Source: Bilabrum cf. latius (taxonomy: Eukaryota; Bigyra: Bicosoecida; Bigyra; Bicosoecida). From it: DNA of 64,000 nucleotides. The position numbers were made by a program, and so were the translations under genes. Each line of letters opens with the position of its first letter. The first letter of the stretch is position 1. This document shows, piece by piece, positions 45,966-57,413 of this stretch. The stretch spans positions 496,001 to 560,000 of the forward strand of contig OZ237768.1 of NCBI GenBank assembly GCA_965178125.1. Reading direction: 5' to 3'. Below the pieces are notes generated by a model. That model had not been told where the DNA came from and ran no database searches. It saw only the letters and a program-made list of their open reading frames with translations.

Positions 45966-48900
45966 ATGATAGCGAACTTTCCATCTTTCTGCTGGGTCAA
46001 TGGCCAGCACCTCGTGGCCAAGGCGCCCGTGGGCATCGGCACGTGCCCCGTGGTCGTCGCCACCGTTATGGGCACTAGGAGTGACGACTACGACGAGCCG
46101 CTTACCTTCGACTACGCAGCCCCATTGCTCACGAACGTGAGTAAGGCCGGCAAACCAGACTAGTGGTACAGGCACGGGGAATCCGTCCAGCCGGATGACT
46201 GGGCCAACGCGCTAGTGGTGTGTGCAGAAAATCTCCCCCTCATGGGGATGGGCGGCAGCCTGGCCATCGAGGTGTCCAGCGAGCCATGTTTGAGAGTGAG
46301 GCAGCGAAACGACATGTGCCTTGAGTGCACAGGCGTGTCCGGGAGCAGCATGCGAGAGCAGCTGGCGATGGTAAAGGTGACTGTAGAGGGACAGTCCGGT
46401 TCCCTGCGCCAGTTCCTGCCCTTGCTACAGCGGCCGCAGGTGCGTATAGAGGCGGTAACTAGGGAGGGCAGTGCCCAATTGGTGCTAGAGACGGCCATTG
46501 CATAGGCGGGGTCCGATGGGACCGTGGGACTGTACGGCCGACTGACACGAGGAGCCTCTGCATCAGCAATTGGCAGCTCCGAGCGCAGGTCGCTGCAGAG
46601 GGATGACCCAGCTGCACTGGAGTAGCAGCTGGCCTCTCCCTAGACCAGAATACCGCTGTGCAACGTGTCCGCAGCAGCGGCCTAGGACGGGCAGACAGTC
46701 GTATGCGATGTGCCCGCCAACACATCCCGTCGGATCCTGGCCGTGGTGGATGCTGACCCGGCGGCCGGGTGGCAGCTTCAGGTCATGGCATGCACGGAGT
46801 TCGAGTGCTCCGACTTCGTGGGGAGGGAGGTGCAGGCGCTTGGGGGCCGCAGCATTCCCCCTCTTGGTGTGCGTGCCTTCCGGCTGCGGTCCGAGGGGTC
46901 TCTGCTGCTGGTGACGTGGCTGGCGCTAGAGCGGGACGGTGAGGCCGAGGCACTGAGCCAGGCTACGGAGATGCGTGAGGTGTCTGTGTTCCACGTGGGC
47001 CTGGGGACTGCGGGCGGAGACTTGCAGACATCGACCACTGTGGGCGCCGCGATCGAGCGGCGGGAAGAAGGATGGACATCGGTGGTGATAGGGGAAGACC
47101 TGGTGCAAACCGTGAGAAGGTGGGGAACTGCAGCCCCCCTGCTGCGTCCCTCCAACTCCAGCACGGCTGCGGACGCCAGCGATGCATCCGATGCGATGCA
47201 GCTGCCCAACAACGATACGGATGAGGCGCAGCTGCAGCAGGCCATCCAGTCGCTACGCAGTCTCCGTGGTACTTTCCGAATCGCAATATTCCAGGCAGAG
47301 GTGCAGCTGCCACGGCAGGACTGGGCGGAGGGTCCTGTATCTGTTGCCGTTGCTGGAGTGCCCGAGGGCGGTGACTACGAGCAAGCACTGTGGACGGGCA
47401 CTTCGGCCGCTATCCGGGACTCGTGCCAAGCCAGCGAGTACCTGGACCAGCAAGGGGGGCTGGAGCAGCAGCAGTGCCGGCCGTGTCCCGCCGCAGGCGG
47501 GCTGGGTGTCGCATCGGGTAATGGGACGGGGCAGGTCGCACAGTGCGGTGGCTAGCCCCTCCAAGAGGTACCTGCGTGCGATGGGTTCTGGCGCGTGCCC
47601 TGGGGCCTGAACAACGTGAGCGGGGACCCGCTGCCCTTCGCGCCTTGTCCAGACCCTCTGCAATGTGGGGGTTTCGCTTGCGGGCAGAGGCAGGACGTGT
47701 CTGTCTATGAGCTGCGGTGTGACCAGATCCTGGCTGTGGACGAGCAGCTGGGCCGCAACGAGCTGCAGAGGGCCATGGAGGACGTGGATGACGGGCTACA
47801 AAGCAGATGGATCGAGCTTACGCTGCCCGAGTGCGGGCCCGAAGACGGGCTGCTGACGGTGGACGTGCAGCAGGTAGAGGGTTGCAGGGACAATCACGCC
47901 GGGGTGCTTTGCGCTCAATGTGCGGTTGGATACAGTCTGAGCGTGGATGGAAGCTGTACGGTGTGCCGGCCTGGGCTGTCGGCGCTTCAGGTGATGGGCG
48001 GGGGACTTCTGATCGTCCTTGGGATCGGGGCGCTGTTGCTGCTGGCCCATCGTGAGGCCATGGCAAGAAGTACTGGGTCGAGCGGGGAACATGCTGGCGG
48101 TACAAAGGGGGTTGAAGACAGCGAGGACAAGTAGAAGGGATCCCCCCTGGGCATCGTGAGGGTCGTTCTAGGCCACGTGCAGGTTGTCTCCATCTCGAGC
48201 GCCGTGGTGGCCGACTGGCCCAAGGGATTTCTTGACCTGTTTGCAGTGTCGGATGCTGGTACATCTGCGGGCGTTGACCTGGCCTCCCCGGACTGCATCG
48301 CGTTCTCTGGGGTGGATCGAGGGCTAAATCCGGTGCATGGAATCAGGCTGGGCCAATCTCCGGTTCTACTGCGAGTGATCATGGCATTCATCCTGCCGGT
48401 GCTGTTGGTGGGCTTCGCGGCTCTTGCGTGCTGGGGGTTGCCCGAGTGGGTTCTCAGGGTGGTGGCGGGGCAGGAGGTGGAAGAAGAGGAGGGGGGGGAG
48501 ATCGCCAAGGTCGTTTCAGGATTGCTTGGAGTAGGTGGAAAGGGCAAGGACAAAGAGGGCATCAGCAGAGATGGGGATGGCAAGGCTCTAGCCGCCTCCA
48601 CGGGGCCGGCCATGGCAGCGAGTCCAATATCAGGTACAACGCCACGCAACCTCCTCGCCAGCCCTATAGGTGCATCAAGAGGAATTAACCCGCGCGGTGC
48701 CGCCCCTACTGGCACAGCGCCTGGATTCATGGCCTCTAATCCGGCGGCTTCACAGGGAGCTGCTGGCGCGTGGCGTGGCAGCAGGAGATCCAGCATGCCA
48801 GCGGTAGGCACATGGAGCGGCATCGGACGTGGAAATGGCTTGCGCAGTGACAGCAGCAGGGGGCATTTAGCAATTGCGGCCACTAGTTTGCCCGACCTAG

Positions 48901-50176
48901 AAGGTTCCAAGCTGTTCGGTCGAGGGACCATCCCACCGAGTCCCCCAAGCCCTCCGTCTGGATATTGGCCGAGTCTCAAGGACCGGGTGATCCTGTCATC
49001 CACGGCGATCATGGCTCTGCTCCACGCCTTTGTGACCACGCAGGCCATGCAGCTGCTCGTGTGCCAGCCAGTGGGGCCAGGGACAAGCCCCACGGACGCG
49101 ACGGAGGGGGGGTGGACGGGGCGAGCATTCCAGTCGCGGCTGGCGGCGGATCTTGACGTGCGGTGCGACTCGACTGCGAGTGCAAGGGCGGGCGTGGGAT
49201 TGATGATCCTCGTGCTGTTCTCTCTCGGGGTACCCCTTGGACTGGCCGTGGCAGTGTGCATGAGGCGGCTCAAGTCCCCCCGCAGCAAGTACCAGATGAG
49301 CTACATGGTGTCCAGCTATGCCCCACATGCGCCGTTCTGGGAGAGCGTTGCGATGCTGCGGAAGGGTCTGCTGGCAGTGCTGGTGGCAGGGCTCAGGCCG
49401 GTGGGTGCCTCCATGCAAACAGCCGTTGCTGTAATGATCATCGTGGGCAACCTATGGGCCATCACGCAGTATCGGCCCCTGAAGACAGGGCTGGAGAATT
49501 GGCTGGAGCAAGTGTCGGCCGTGGTGCTGCTCATCACGCTCATGCCTGTTCTGATGCTGCCTTCGTCATTCGAATCGGTGCTGGCGGAGCAGCAGGCGGC
49601 ATTCGATGACCTGGGGGGTCAGGAGCGTCTTCGAGAGTCTCTGGGCGCGTTCGTGTTCTGGGCCAACGTTCTGTTCTTTATCCTTGTGGGGATGTGCCTG
49701 GTGATTGAAGTCGTCCCCCGGGCGATGTTGGTTTGGATGCACGGATGGATGGTTTGGGGGTTGCACACGGTTCAAGATGGATTGTCGGCCTGTGGGGTAG
49801 ATTGCGGGTGCTTGGCACAGAGTGGCGAAAGAAAGGGTAGGATCATGAAAGCTGCTCAGGATGAATCGACAGGTGTGAAGGAGAGCAAGGGCGGGAGTGC
49901 TGCTCGTGCAGACTCGGGGAATGGCGAGCCTAAGGATGGCATACAGGACTAGGCGGGTGAGGTGCAGACGCGGAGCCCGCTGGCGCTACTGCAAGGGTTG
50001 CAGGATTTGCAAGCTGGGACTAGTGCCCAGGAAGCCTAAGCTGTATCGTTCCTTAGTGGCAAGGTCACAATCCTTCGTCTGACGCCGATGTGCCCGAAGA
50101 TCTAGACGTGTTGGAGGCATCCTTAGACGAATCCTACCGTTTACTCTGTCTGAAGCAGTTGAAATTGGACCTATAA
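45966..50176 (+). CDS. IPT/TIG and Cys-rich polytopic membrane protein
   Basis: Exons 45966-49956 and 50031-50176 (74-nt intron); 1,378 aa, TAA stop. Without that intron the frame would end at TAA 50037, but the spliced tail (SSDADVPEDLDVLEASL) looks coding. The N-terminal third is extracellular in style: an IPT/TIG-like end (GIGTCPVVVATVMG, TFDYAAPLLTNV) and ~450 residues of beta-rich sequence. A Cys-rich block follows near 47.45-47.98 kb, with CRDNHAGVLCAQCAVGY like the GCC2/GCC3 (ephrin-receptor-like) motif. A hydrophobic segment at ~47.99 kb is followed by six or more further segments between 48.37 and 49.72 kb, separated by a Ser/Gly loop. Such proteins occur in algae and other protists as putative receptors. 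TAGs in frame include 46161, 46503, 47553, 48132 and 49950. The IPT domain lacks its first strands, so the true 5' end may lie upstream. Ligand and role are unknown. Confidence 0.68.
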
Positions 50177-50443
50177 ATGCTCACAATTCTTCAGTATCAA
50201 TGAAGAGAGGCATACATGGGCTCCGTATCCCCGCCCCCCGCGGGATAAGCCTCCGCGTTGCATATAGGCTTGCATCCAATTGATTGACTCGAATCCTCGT
50301 ATCCAGTTATATCCCGATGACAAGGTTCCTGAACTTTTCTCCTTGTTTTACAAATGTAAGCAAGCAAGAGCAGCATATCCGGACGGGTTTGTCAGAAGTT
50401 TTGATTCTAAAACAAGACTAGAGCTAGTTATTCTCGTTTTAAT
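50177..50443. other. Convergent spacer, AT-rich
   Basis: These 267 bp separate the 3' ends of the IPT/TIG gene and the LRR-kinase gene. They are AT-rich, with no open frame of note and no recognised element. Confidence 0.5.
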
Positions 50444-53400
50444 TCAATTCCCATCCTCTCTTTCCACCCCCTGCACCCCGAAGGCCCCCTTCACCTCCAG
50501 TAGAGCACCGCACTCCTCTTTGACGCAAGAATCCGCATCCTCCCGAAGCAGCCAGCGCCTCCTAGCAGCTCGCTCCCAGATACAGGCCTCCCCATATACA
50601 CATGATCCAGCAACATCCGAATCAACACCATCACCACCCTTGATCTGCCCCGGCACCCTCGGCTTGGGCGCCGACCCAACAGCACCGAATGATAGACCCA
50701 TGCAGGACCTGCCTTCTTGCACACGGACACACGCCACCCGCTGACCTGTCACGAAGGACGCAACGTCTAACGGTGCTCCGAAGCCAGGTCCAGCACCGGC
50801 CCCAGCCCTAGTCCCAGCACCGGCCCCAGCCGCCGTGGCGTTCGCAGGATCCTCGTCGGCACCAGCCCCGGAGGCAGCGGGAGGAATCACGCTGCCACCT
50901 CTATGTGAGAATGGCCCATCCCCACTGGCCCCACTCGCTCCATCACCATCACCATCATCATCACCATCATCATCACCATCATCATCACTCGTCACACCCG
51001 CACAGGCCCGCAGCCCTTCCTCACTCTCTGGCCCGAACAACAGTGCCCTTAGCGCCAGAATCGCCTAGGACGGATCCAACCTCAGCTAGGGCAACGGCTG
51101 CTGCAGCCCCCTCAGGATCGCCTCCAGCCAAGGGCCAGCCCGCCTCAGCCTGGGAATCTTCGCAGGGTCGTACACGAACCCGCAATCAGGCAACGGCCCC
51201 TCGTCTTCCCTTGGACCACCACTCCCACTGGAGCCAGCAGCAGTTGCAGTTGCACCGCTTGCAAAGGCACCAGCACCCGAGCTGGCCCCTTCCTCTCGAC
51301 CTGCACCTGCTGCCAGCACGTTCCACACCATGCGACTTGCGGCCCACGCATCTGCGGACTCGTATGCCTGATCCAGTGTGACGAGTGGAGCCCCTTTCGA
51401 ATCAGTGGCCCACTGCCCCTTGTTCATCGCAGTCAGCTCCGGTGCCCTGGTCACAGCCGCACCGTGCTCGTTCAACTCCTCCGAGGCGAAGGCAACGGGG
51501 ATTGATCCCGCGCCCGCACCCTCAAAAGCAGGCGGACTGCTTCCAGTGCTTGCCCCAGACCTCCCGACAGCAGAGCTTGCACCACCACTAGCACCAACAG
51601 ACACGCGCCCTGACCTTCGCCGCATCGTCTCCAGAAAGCTACTGCCGCCCGACGACCCAGCCGCACCACCAGCACCACCACCTGCATCAAGTCCATTGTC
51701 CGCCCCAGCTGCCCTGCCCCTGGCATCCGCCTCCATTTTCCTCCTGCCCTCTGCAAACTCACGGTCCAGCTCAGAGGCATGACCGCCTTTATACAGCAAC
51801 CGACCGCACCCAAAATCGCCCAGCACCAGGCGCCCGTCTGCAGCCAGGAAGAAATTGTCCGCCTTGATATCACGATGCACCGCCCCGTGGGCTAGCATGT
51901 GCTGGGTGGCCTCCAGAGCCCCTAGCAGCCATAGCGCCGCCTCCCTGGGCCCCGTGCACGGCATGTCCTCTACGGCCAACTTCAGGCTCGTGGGGTACCG
52001 GGGCATGACGATCCACGTGGTGCGTCTGGCCACCACGCCCAAGTCCATCAAGCCCCTGCGCACCCAAGGTATGACGAGTGCGGAGGATCCGAAGAAGGAG
52101 TGCAGAACAGGCACGATGTGCGGGCAGCTGGTGCCAAGCACCCGAGGCACCCTCCATTCCTCCCTGTGCTTGTTCACCACATCCTGGGAGTAGTAGGTGC
52201 TCGTGTTGGCGAATGGAAGCAGGCCCTTGACGGCGAGCTAGGTCACCAATCCACCGGTGGATGCTGGTGCACCAGCTCTCGTTCCGGCAGGAGCAGTCTA
52301 CGCATCGGCCGCAAAGACGAATCCGTTGACGCCGTCGCCTCCCCCTGCCTTGCCCTCGGGCAGGTTCAGCGGTGGGATGCGTCCCGCCTCTACCAGCAGG
52401 AAGGGGTCACTGGATGCGGCCGATGCAGCAGCATCTGTCGATCTCTGGATCCTCGTGGCTTTGCCCACCTCTACCACTTTGACCGCTCCGCCCACCAAGA
52501 CCTCCAGCTCCTCAGCGGCAGGCACAGAGCCCAGATCAATCCGGTTGCCGTCAGCACTGTGAACGTACTCGAGTCGGCCAGCGGCGTGCTGCATCCAGTC
52601 GCTGCATTCACGCAAAGCATTAGGCAGTGACGTCTCAATGCCATCAGCTCTAGTAGGAGCCCCATGTCTGTCAATGATTTCAGCTGCCACCTCCCTCACC
52701 CTCCCATCCCCGCCCCAAGATTCCAGCAGGTTTGCAGCAGGGGCGTACCATCGCAGCTCGGACACGGCCAGCACCGCGGCGTTAGATGGTTCCGCAAAGC
52801 CCAGCGCGAGCAATCCCCGGACGATCCCGAGAGATGCTGCCCCTGACCTGCCCGAGCCCAGCACTCCCAGCGCACGACCAACGGACCCGTCCTCACCCAG
52901 CCCCTGCCACAGCTCTCTAGCAGCTGGGTCCCCCCACAAGACAGCCAATGCATCGGCCGCCTCAGGGGCTCTAGTCTCTTCCAGCAGCATGGCCAGCCAG
53001 GCCACTGCACCCGAGTGGACAAGTGCAGCTCTGCATGCATCGCTCGATCGGGCCAGAGCCAGAGCCCACGCAGCAGGCCGATACGATGCCCCTTGGGGGA
53101 GCATGGGATACAGTCCAGTCTATGCCACTGCGTTAATACTAGGCATTAAAGCGCACTGCACTGCTGCAACTGCGTGCGGAACCAAAGCAGGATCGTCCAC
53201 GAGGCCCAGGACGAGGGCGGCTCTGCAGGCGCCTGGGGTGAGTGCATTGCACGGCAGCTACCTGGTGAGTGCAGCTTTGGCACCGAGTGCCTTGGCAGCC
53301 TGCTCATGAACAGCGCCTTCCGAAACATCGTCGATGGCCTCGGCAAGAGCGTGGCATGCAGCGTCTGCGCATTCGCCATCTCTGCCACTGGAAGCAGCCA

Positions 53401-55047
53401 GTGCCATCAGCGCGGCGTCCACTGATCGATAGCACGCAATGTAAACGGCAGAGATGGAGCCCTCGCTAACGTGACCCGCTTGCCTGACCTGCAGGGCCCG
53501 CTAGACTAGGAGCCTTCGGTCGCTGGGGGAGAGGGACTCTATGGCCTAGTTCATCTCGTACAACGATACTGACTCCAAGCTACCAATCGACTCGAATTGA
53601 CGTGCCAGCTCTATCATGGTTCCTGTTGATGCCAACAGAACGGCTGGTAACCCATCTGCTCTGAAGCCAGTACTGCGTACCTATGAGCGTTTGGTGATTT
53701 CCCTTACGATGGAGGCGTCACAATTCATTACCCAGAGTGTCAGCTCCCGCAGTGCCCCCTTGGTCTTCAGGGCCTCCCCGAGCCAGCGAGCACCATCATC
53801 ACCCACCTTGGTGTTCCTGAGATCCAGCTACTGCAGGGCCCCGTTGGTCTTCAGGGCCTCCCCGAGCCAGCGAGCTCCATCATCACCCACCTTGGTGCCA
53901 CTGAGATCCAGCTACCGCTGGGCCACGTTGGTCTTCAGGGCCTCCCCGAGCCAGCGAGCCCCATAATCACCCACCTTGGTGCTCCTGAGATCCAGCTACC
54001 GCAGGGCCCCGTTGGTCTTCAGGGCCTCCCCGAGCCAGCGAGCACCATCATCACCCACCTTGGTGTAATTGAGACCCAGCTACTGCAGGGCCCCGTTGGT
54101 CTTCAGGGCGTCCCCAAGCCAGCGAGCCCCATCATCACCCACCTTGGTGCCACTGAGATCCAGCTACCGCAGGGTCCCGTTGGTCTTCAGGGCCTCCCCG
54201 AGCCAGCGAGCACCATCATCACCCACCTTGGTGTAATTGAGACCCAGCTACCGCAGGGTCCCGTTGGTCTTCAGGGCCTCCCCGAGCCAGCGAGCACCAT
54301 CATCACCCACCTTGGTGTAATTGAGACCCAGCTACAGCAGGGTCCCGTTGGTCTTCAGGGCCTCCCCGAGCCAGCGAGCACCATCATCACCCACCTTGGT
54401 GCCACTGAGATCCAGCTACCGCAGGGTCCCGTTGGTCTTCAGGGCCTCCCCGAGCCAGCGAGCACCATCATCACCCATATTGGTGCCGCCTAGATCTAGC
54501 TTCTGCAGCGTCAATATATGTTTAAGCAGACTTCCAAGGGCCCATATAGCCTGTTCAGGCATCTGGATGCCAATCATATCGAGAATTCGGGGATCTTGGC
54601 TTCGGTTCATTGCCATCAGGCATCCGATCCGCTCTTGCATCCACTTACGCATAGGCAACAAACGGGATCGGACTACACCATATAGATCCGGAGTGATTTC
54701 ATCGCTTGACGCTTCTCGGTGCGAACCCATCGCTTGACGCTTCTCCTGGAGCCATTCTCGGCATAAAGATTGCAATAACTCTGCATGTCGTCCACGAATC
54801 TAGAATTATATGGACAATATTGAGATGTTGGCAAGCAATTGTCTCATTTATGTCTCATATTCATGTTGTGCTGACCCTCTTTACGCAACAGTTGAATCTT
54901 GGTTAGTCTGGTAGGGCTCACTAGCTCGTCTGCATCATAAAATGCAGGTTTACCACCACCAGATGTTTGGACTAGCTTTTGTTCGAGCAAAGATGGTATA
55001 AATAGAGACTTTTTCCGGCATGGTATGACACCTGACGGCACTCTCAA
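50444..55047 (-). CDS. LRR-armadillo-protein kinase (5' end unresolved)
   Basis: The main exon is 54799-50444 (1,452 codons, TGA). An upstream exon ending at 54922 fits a 122-nt phase-0 intron (GTGAGC...TTCTAG) and is open to 55047, but no start ATG is seen. Domains in order: a helical N-terminus, ten 28-residue leucine-rich repeats of ribonuclease-inhibitor type (54.5-53.7 kb), an armadillo-like helical region (53.6-52.7 kb), then a kinase. The kinase has LAVK (beta3 Lys), an REEW helix, HRDIKADN (from 51877), DFG (from 51817) and TRAPE. A long Gly/Ala-rich insertion follows DFG. After the kinase, PLPQLRLDPSQA contains two TAGs read as Gln. The tail is acidic (GAT/GAC run) and ends ALLEVKGAFGV-, shared with the region beside the second kinase. 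It is probably a cytosolic Ser/Thr kinase; its substrate is unknown. Confidence 0.78.
50941..50988 (-). repeat. CAT/CAC trinucleotide tract encoding Asp-Gly run
   Basis: An imperfect (CATCAC/CATCAT)n tract on the + strand encodes Asp-Asp-Asp-Gly repeats in the acidic tail of the LRR-kinase on the - strand. Confidence 0.8.
53745..54505 (-). repeat. 84-nt tandem LRR repeats, nine copies, TAG in eight
   Basis: The word ttggtcttcagg recurs at 53760, 53844, 53928, 54012, 54096, 54180, 54264, 54348 and 54432, exactly 84 nt apart. Each unit encodes a 28-residue repeat of the form GARWLGEALKTNGAL. The codon before the LDL strand is TAG at 53828, 53912, 53996, 54080, 54164, 54248, 54332 and 54416. 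In the outer units it is AAG (Lys) or GAG (Glu). High identity implies recent expansion or gene conversion. Confidence 0.95.
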
Positions 55048-55604
55048 TCGTGCCTCGAATCACCACCTATGTTGCCTAACAACGGATACAATACTTCGTA
55101 AGCAAAGTAGCGCGGCAAGATTTTCCATTCCGTTTACACCAATATGTCCTTAGCCTATTCGTAAAACCCTCGATAGCTAGATAAGGCGCTTGTACCTGGG
55201 CGGCTATGCCCGGCATCAGTGGGCCCACTTTTCCATAAATTGTCGCACGTAACTTCGATGGATTGGTCAAATTGATACAGTATATGGATCTATCTGTTTG
55301 TTTTTCTTATTCAAGGCAAGAATTGGTGGAGATTAGCGTTAATTGGAGGCATGAACCGGAAAGAGAGAAGCGTCAAGCGATGGGTTCGCCGACAGGCAGG
55401 CCTGCCAGAGCCCGCGAGACGCCAACTTTGTGTGGCCCGTACACTCAATCAAAGTGATTATACGGTGCTTAAGCGATCAATTATCAATATTTATTACTTA
55501 TTTTCCATCATGGTGTATAGTAAGTGTGCAATGCAGTCGAAATAGACTCACTACAAGGGACTGAAAACAGCCAGAAGCGTCAAGCGATGAAATCACTCCG
55601 GATC
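54685..55604. repeat. Inverted copies of the LRR-kinase N-terminal coding segment
   Basis: Two blocks adjacent on the - strand in the kinase gene (54721-54745, 25 nt; 54685-54715, 31 nt) reappear identically on the + strand at 55365-55389 and 55574-55604. In the inverted copy they are split by ~184 bp of AT-rich sequence. Both blocks share the direct repeat GAAGCGTCAAGCGATG. The stop codon of the neighbouring phosphatase gene lies inside the 31-nt copy. This marks a local inverted duplication followed by an insertion. Confidence 0.8.
55048..55592. other. AT-rich spacer with inverted duplicate and no clear gene
   Basis: This region lies between the LRR-kinase and the CX5R phosphatase. Apart from the inverted copies described separately it shows no sustained coding pattern. 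It must include the promoter and any missing 5' exon of the LRR-kinase, since that gene is transcribed leftwards from here. Confidence 0.4.
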
Positions 55605-57063
55605 CTTTTGTTGACTTGACCCGGCACCACATAGCTTCGCAAGCCGAGTGCGGATCGAGTCGATGGCTTCCCTCTCAGTAACGGGAAGAATCGGCCTCAC
55701 AATCCGCGAGTATTGCTCGAGTGTACGTTTAATAGCGAGCTAGTTGCACTCGTACCGTTTATGCTCTGCCTCGAGTGTTCCCAAATTGTGCTCTGCCCCC
55801 GCCCTCGAGATGTTATCATCAAGCGGCAGACACACCACGCATACCCGGGACAGCGGCTTAGAACTAGCTCCATTCCCTCGCTCGCGACCAGCCTCAATCA
55901 ATCTGCGAATCACGATTGGGCCTCCTCGCATAAAGCACACATACACGATGCGACGGAGGGAACTTGCGTCTGCAGAAGTTACAGCTGCACCGTCACTGGC
56001 GCCAGTACCGCTCGTCCCCCCCGCAGCAGCACCTCCAGCAGCACCCGCCTCCACACCCGCGGGCTCGTACTAATAGGCCCATCCGCGCAGCCACTCAGGG
56101 TTGTACAGAGTTATGTTCATGTGCTCACGCTGTGCCTGTCGCGTGCGCTCCACCGTGCTAATGGGCACGCCGGAATCGTACGTGTAGTTGATGGAATGGA
56201 TGCGGCCAGACCCCCTCAGCGCCTTGAGTCCGATTATTTCCAACTTATCTCGGCCGAAGACCGCCCGATGGCACCTGTGCTACCACTCTGATGGGGCGCT
56301 GGACGGGTTGATGGGCGAGTAGCGGTATCCGAAGTAATTATCCTCCGTAAGGTCCTTGTAGGCGATGTGGGGGTCGCAGCCCGTCTCGGCCCCATGTGGC
56401 GGCATCACGGCTATTTTTGGTTTATTGGGCCAGGCTTGAGCAGAAAGGCGAGCAACGGCTTCCAAAAGGCAGTGCATGACCTGGGATCGATTCATGCCAT
56501 CATGGCACACGGGAACGACGATGTCCCCCGGCCGCAACAGCGCGATCTGTCGAGCCATGAGCGGCCCGGTTGCATCAGGGTACCCATTCGGCCCTGGTTC
56601 AGGAAATATAGACTCTTCGTCATCCGTCACGCGAATCTGCAAGATGACGAAGAGTCGGAGACATTCGGCAGTTTGTGATAGAGACGGCGCACAAAGCAAC
56701 AACATGCACTTAACATTCGAAGAATCAACAATAAGAAATAATCGCATCTTGTGGGAGCGGCAAATAATGCCTAAATTCGCACGTTCTTGTAAAGCACCAT
56801 GGCTGAGATCCTGGCTGTCGACAAACCACGCCAATTCTCACAGTCCCCCCAAGGCTTTGAAAGCAGTCGGTCTAACTCTTCAGGTACTCATGATTTTCGC
56901 GTATCAGTTCGGCGTAGCGCTCGAGCCTAGCCTGATCAAGACCAGTCTTGGACAAGATGTCTAATCCCTCCAGATCCAGGCCCGGGATCTAGTTGACAAT
57001 AACGTGAGTCCCCTCAACCTCAGGGAAAGTAGATTCATGAACTGTTGCACCTTGACTAGCCAT
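55593..57063 (-). CDS. CX5R (protein tyrosine/dual-specificity-type) phosphatase-like protein
   Basis: Exons 57063-56842 (74 codons) and 56636-55593; the 205-nt intron is phase 0 with GTGAGA and TTGCAG. The product is 421 aa, with a TGA stop. The segment GDIVVPVCHDGMNRSQVMHCLLEA has the Cys-x5-Arg-Ser P-loop of the PTP superfamily (Cys118, Arg124) followed by the usual helix. The residue before Cys is Val rather than His, and the general-acid Asp is not obvious. After the domain come an Ala/Gly-rich linker and a helical tail (VTEREAIDSIRTRLAKL). Four TAGs are in frame (56983, 56863, 56280 and 55740). It sits between two related kinases on the same strand, which suggests a signalling role. The substrate (protein, RNA or lipid) cannot be told. 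The start ATG is the first in frame after a TGA; an upstream exon is not excluded. Confidence 0.7.
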
Positions 57064-57413
57064 ATTGTAGTAAATCAACCACTGTTCCAGTGAAGCAGAG
57101 CTTGAAAAAGATCGTGCGTCGACCGTCGACGTTTGCCATGTTAGCGAACGTTCTTCGATGTCAAAACCTTCGGCAAAGGCGAACACAATTCAAAACTCCG
57201 TACTTCGCTCTCGACAAACAGTCATTCACAATTCCACTCCTCCTTGACAATCACCCCGAAGGCCCCCTTCACCTCCAGAAGTGCTGTTAACAAGTGCACG
57301 GCCCTCCATACCATGGGATAGACCTATGAGCGATTAGCAGAATATCTCCTTACTGAGGACAGGCGTACCTCAGGAATGTCAGGGTGGGACATGGGAGTGC
57401 CCCTAGAAATTCC
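57064..57413. other. Spacer with possible alternative last exon of receptor kinase
   Basis: On the - strand an acceptor-like CTCATAG at ~57330 precedes an open stretch encoding ALLEVKGAFGV-, ending in TGA near 57221. The same peptide closes the LRR-kinase. It may be an alternative 3' exon of the receptor kinase or a relic of it. The remaining sequence is presumably the promoter of the phosphatase gene. Confidence 0.4.

Noticed and set aside
50270-50320. tRNA-like B-box word (ACTCGAATCCTCG)
   Set aside because: No matching acceptor stem, D arm or anticodon arm could be folded around it. No tRNA gene, including a CUA-anticodon tRNA, was found in the window.
53745-54505. CRISPR-like or satellite array
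   Set aside because: The 84-nt units have no unique spacers, are coding in phase and match the LRR consensus.
54844-55047. Separate small gene on the - strand
   Set aside because: It lacks an ATG, and its end coincides with a GTGAGC donor in phase with the LRR-kinase acceptor, so it is more likely an upstream exon of that gene.
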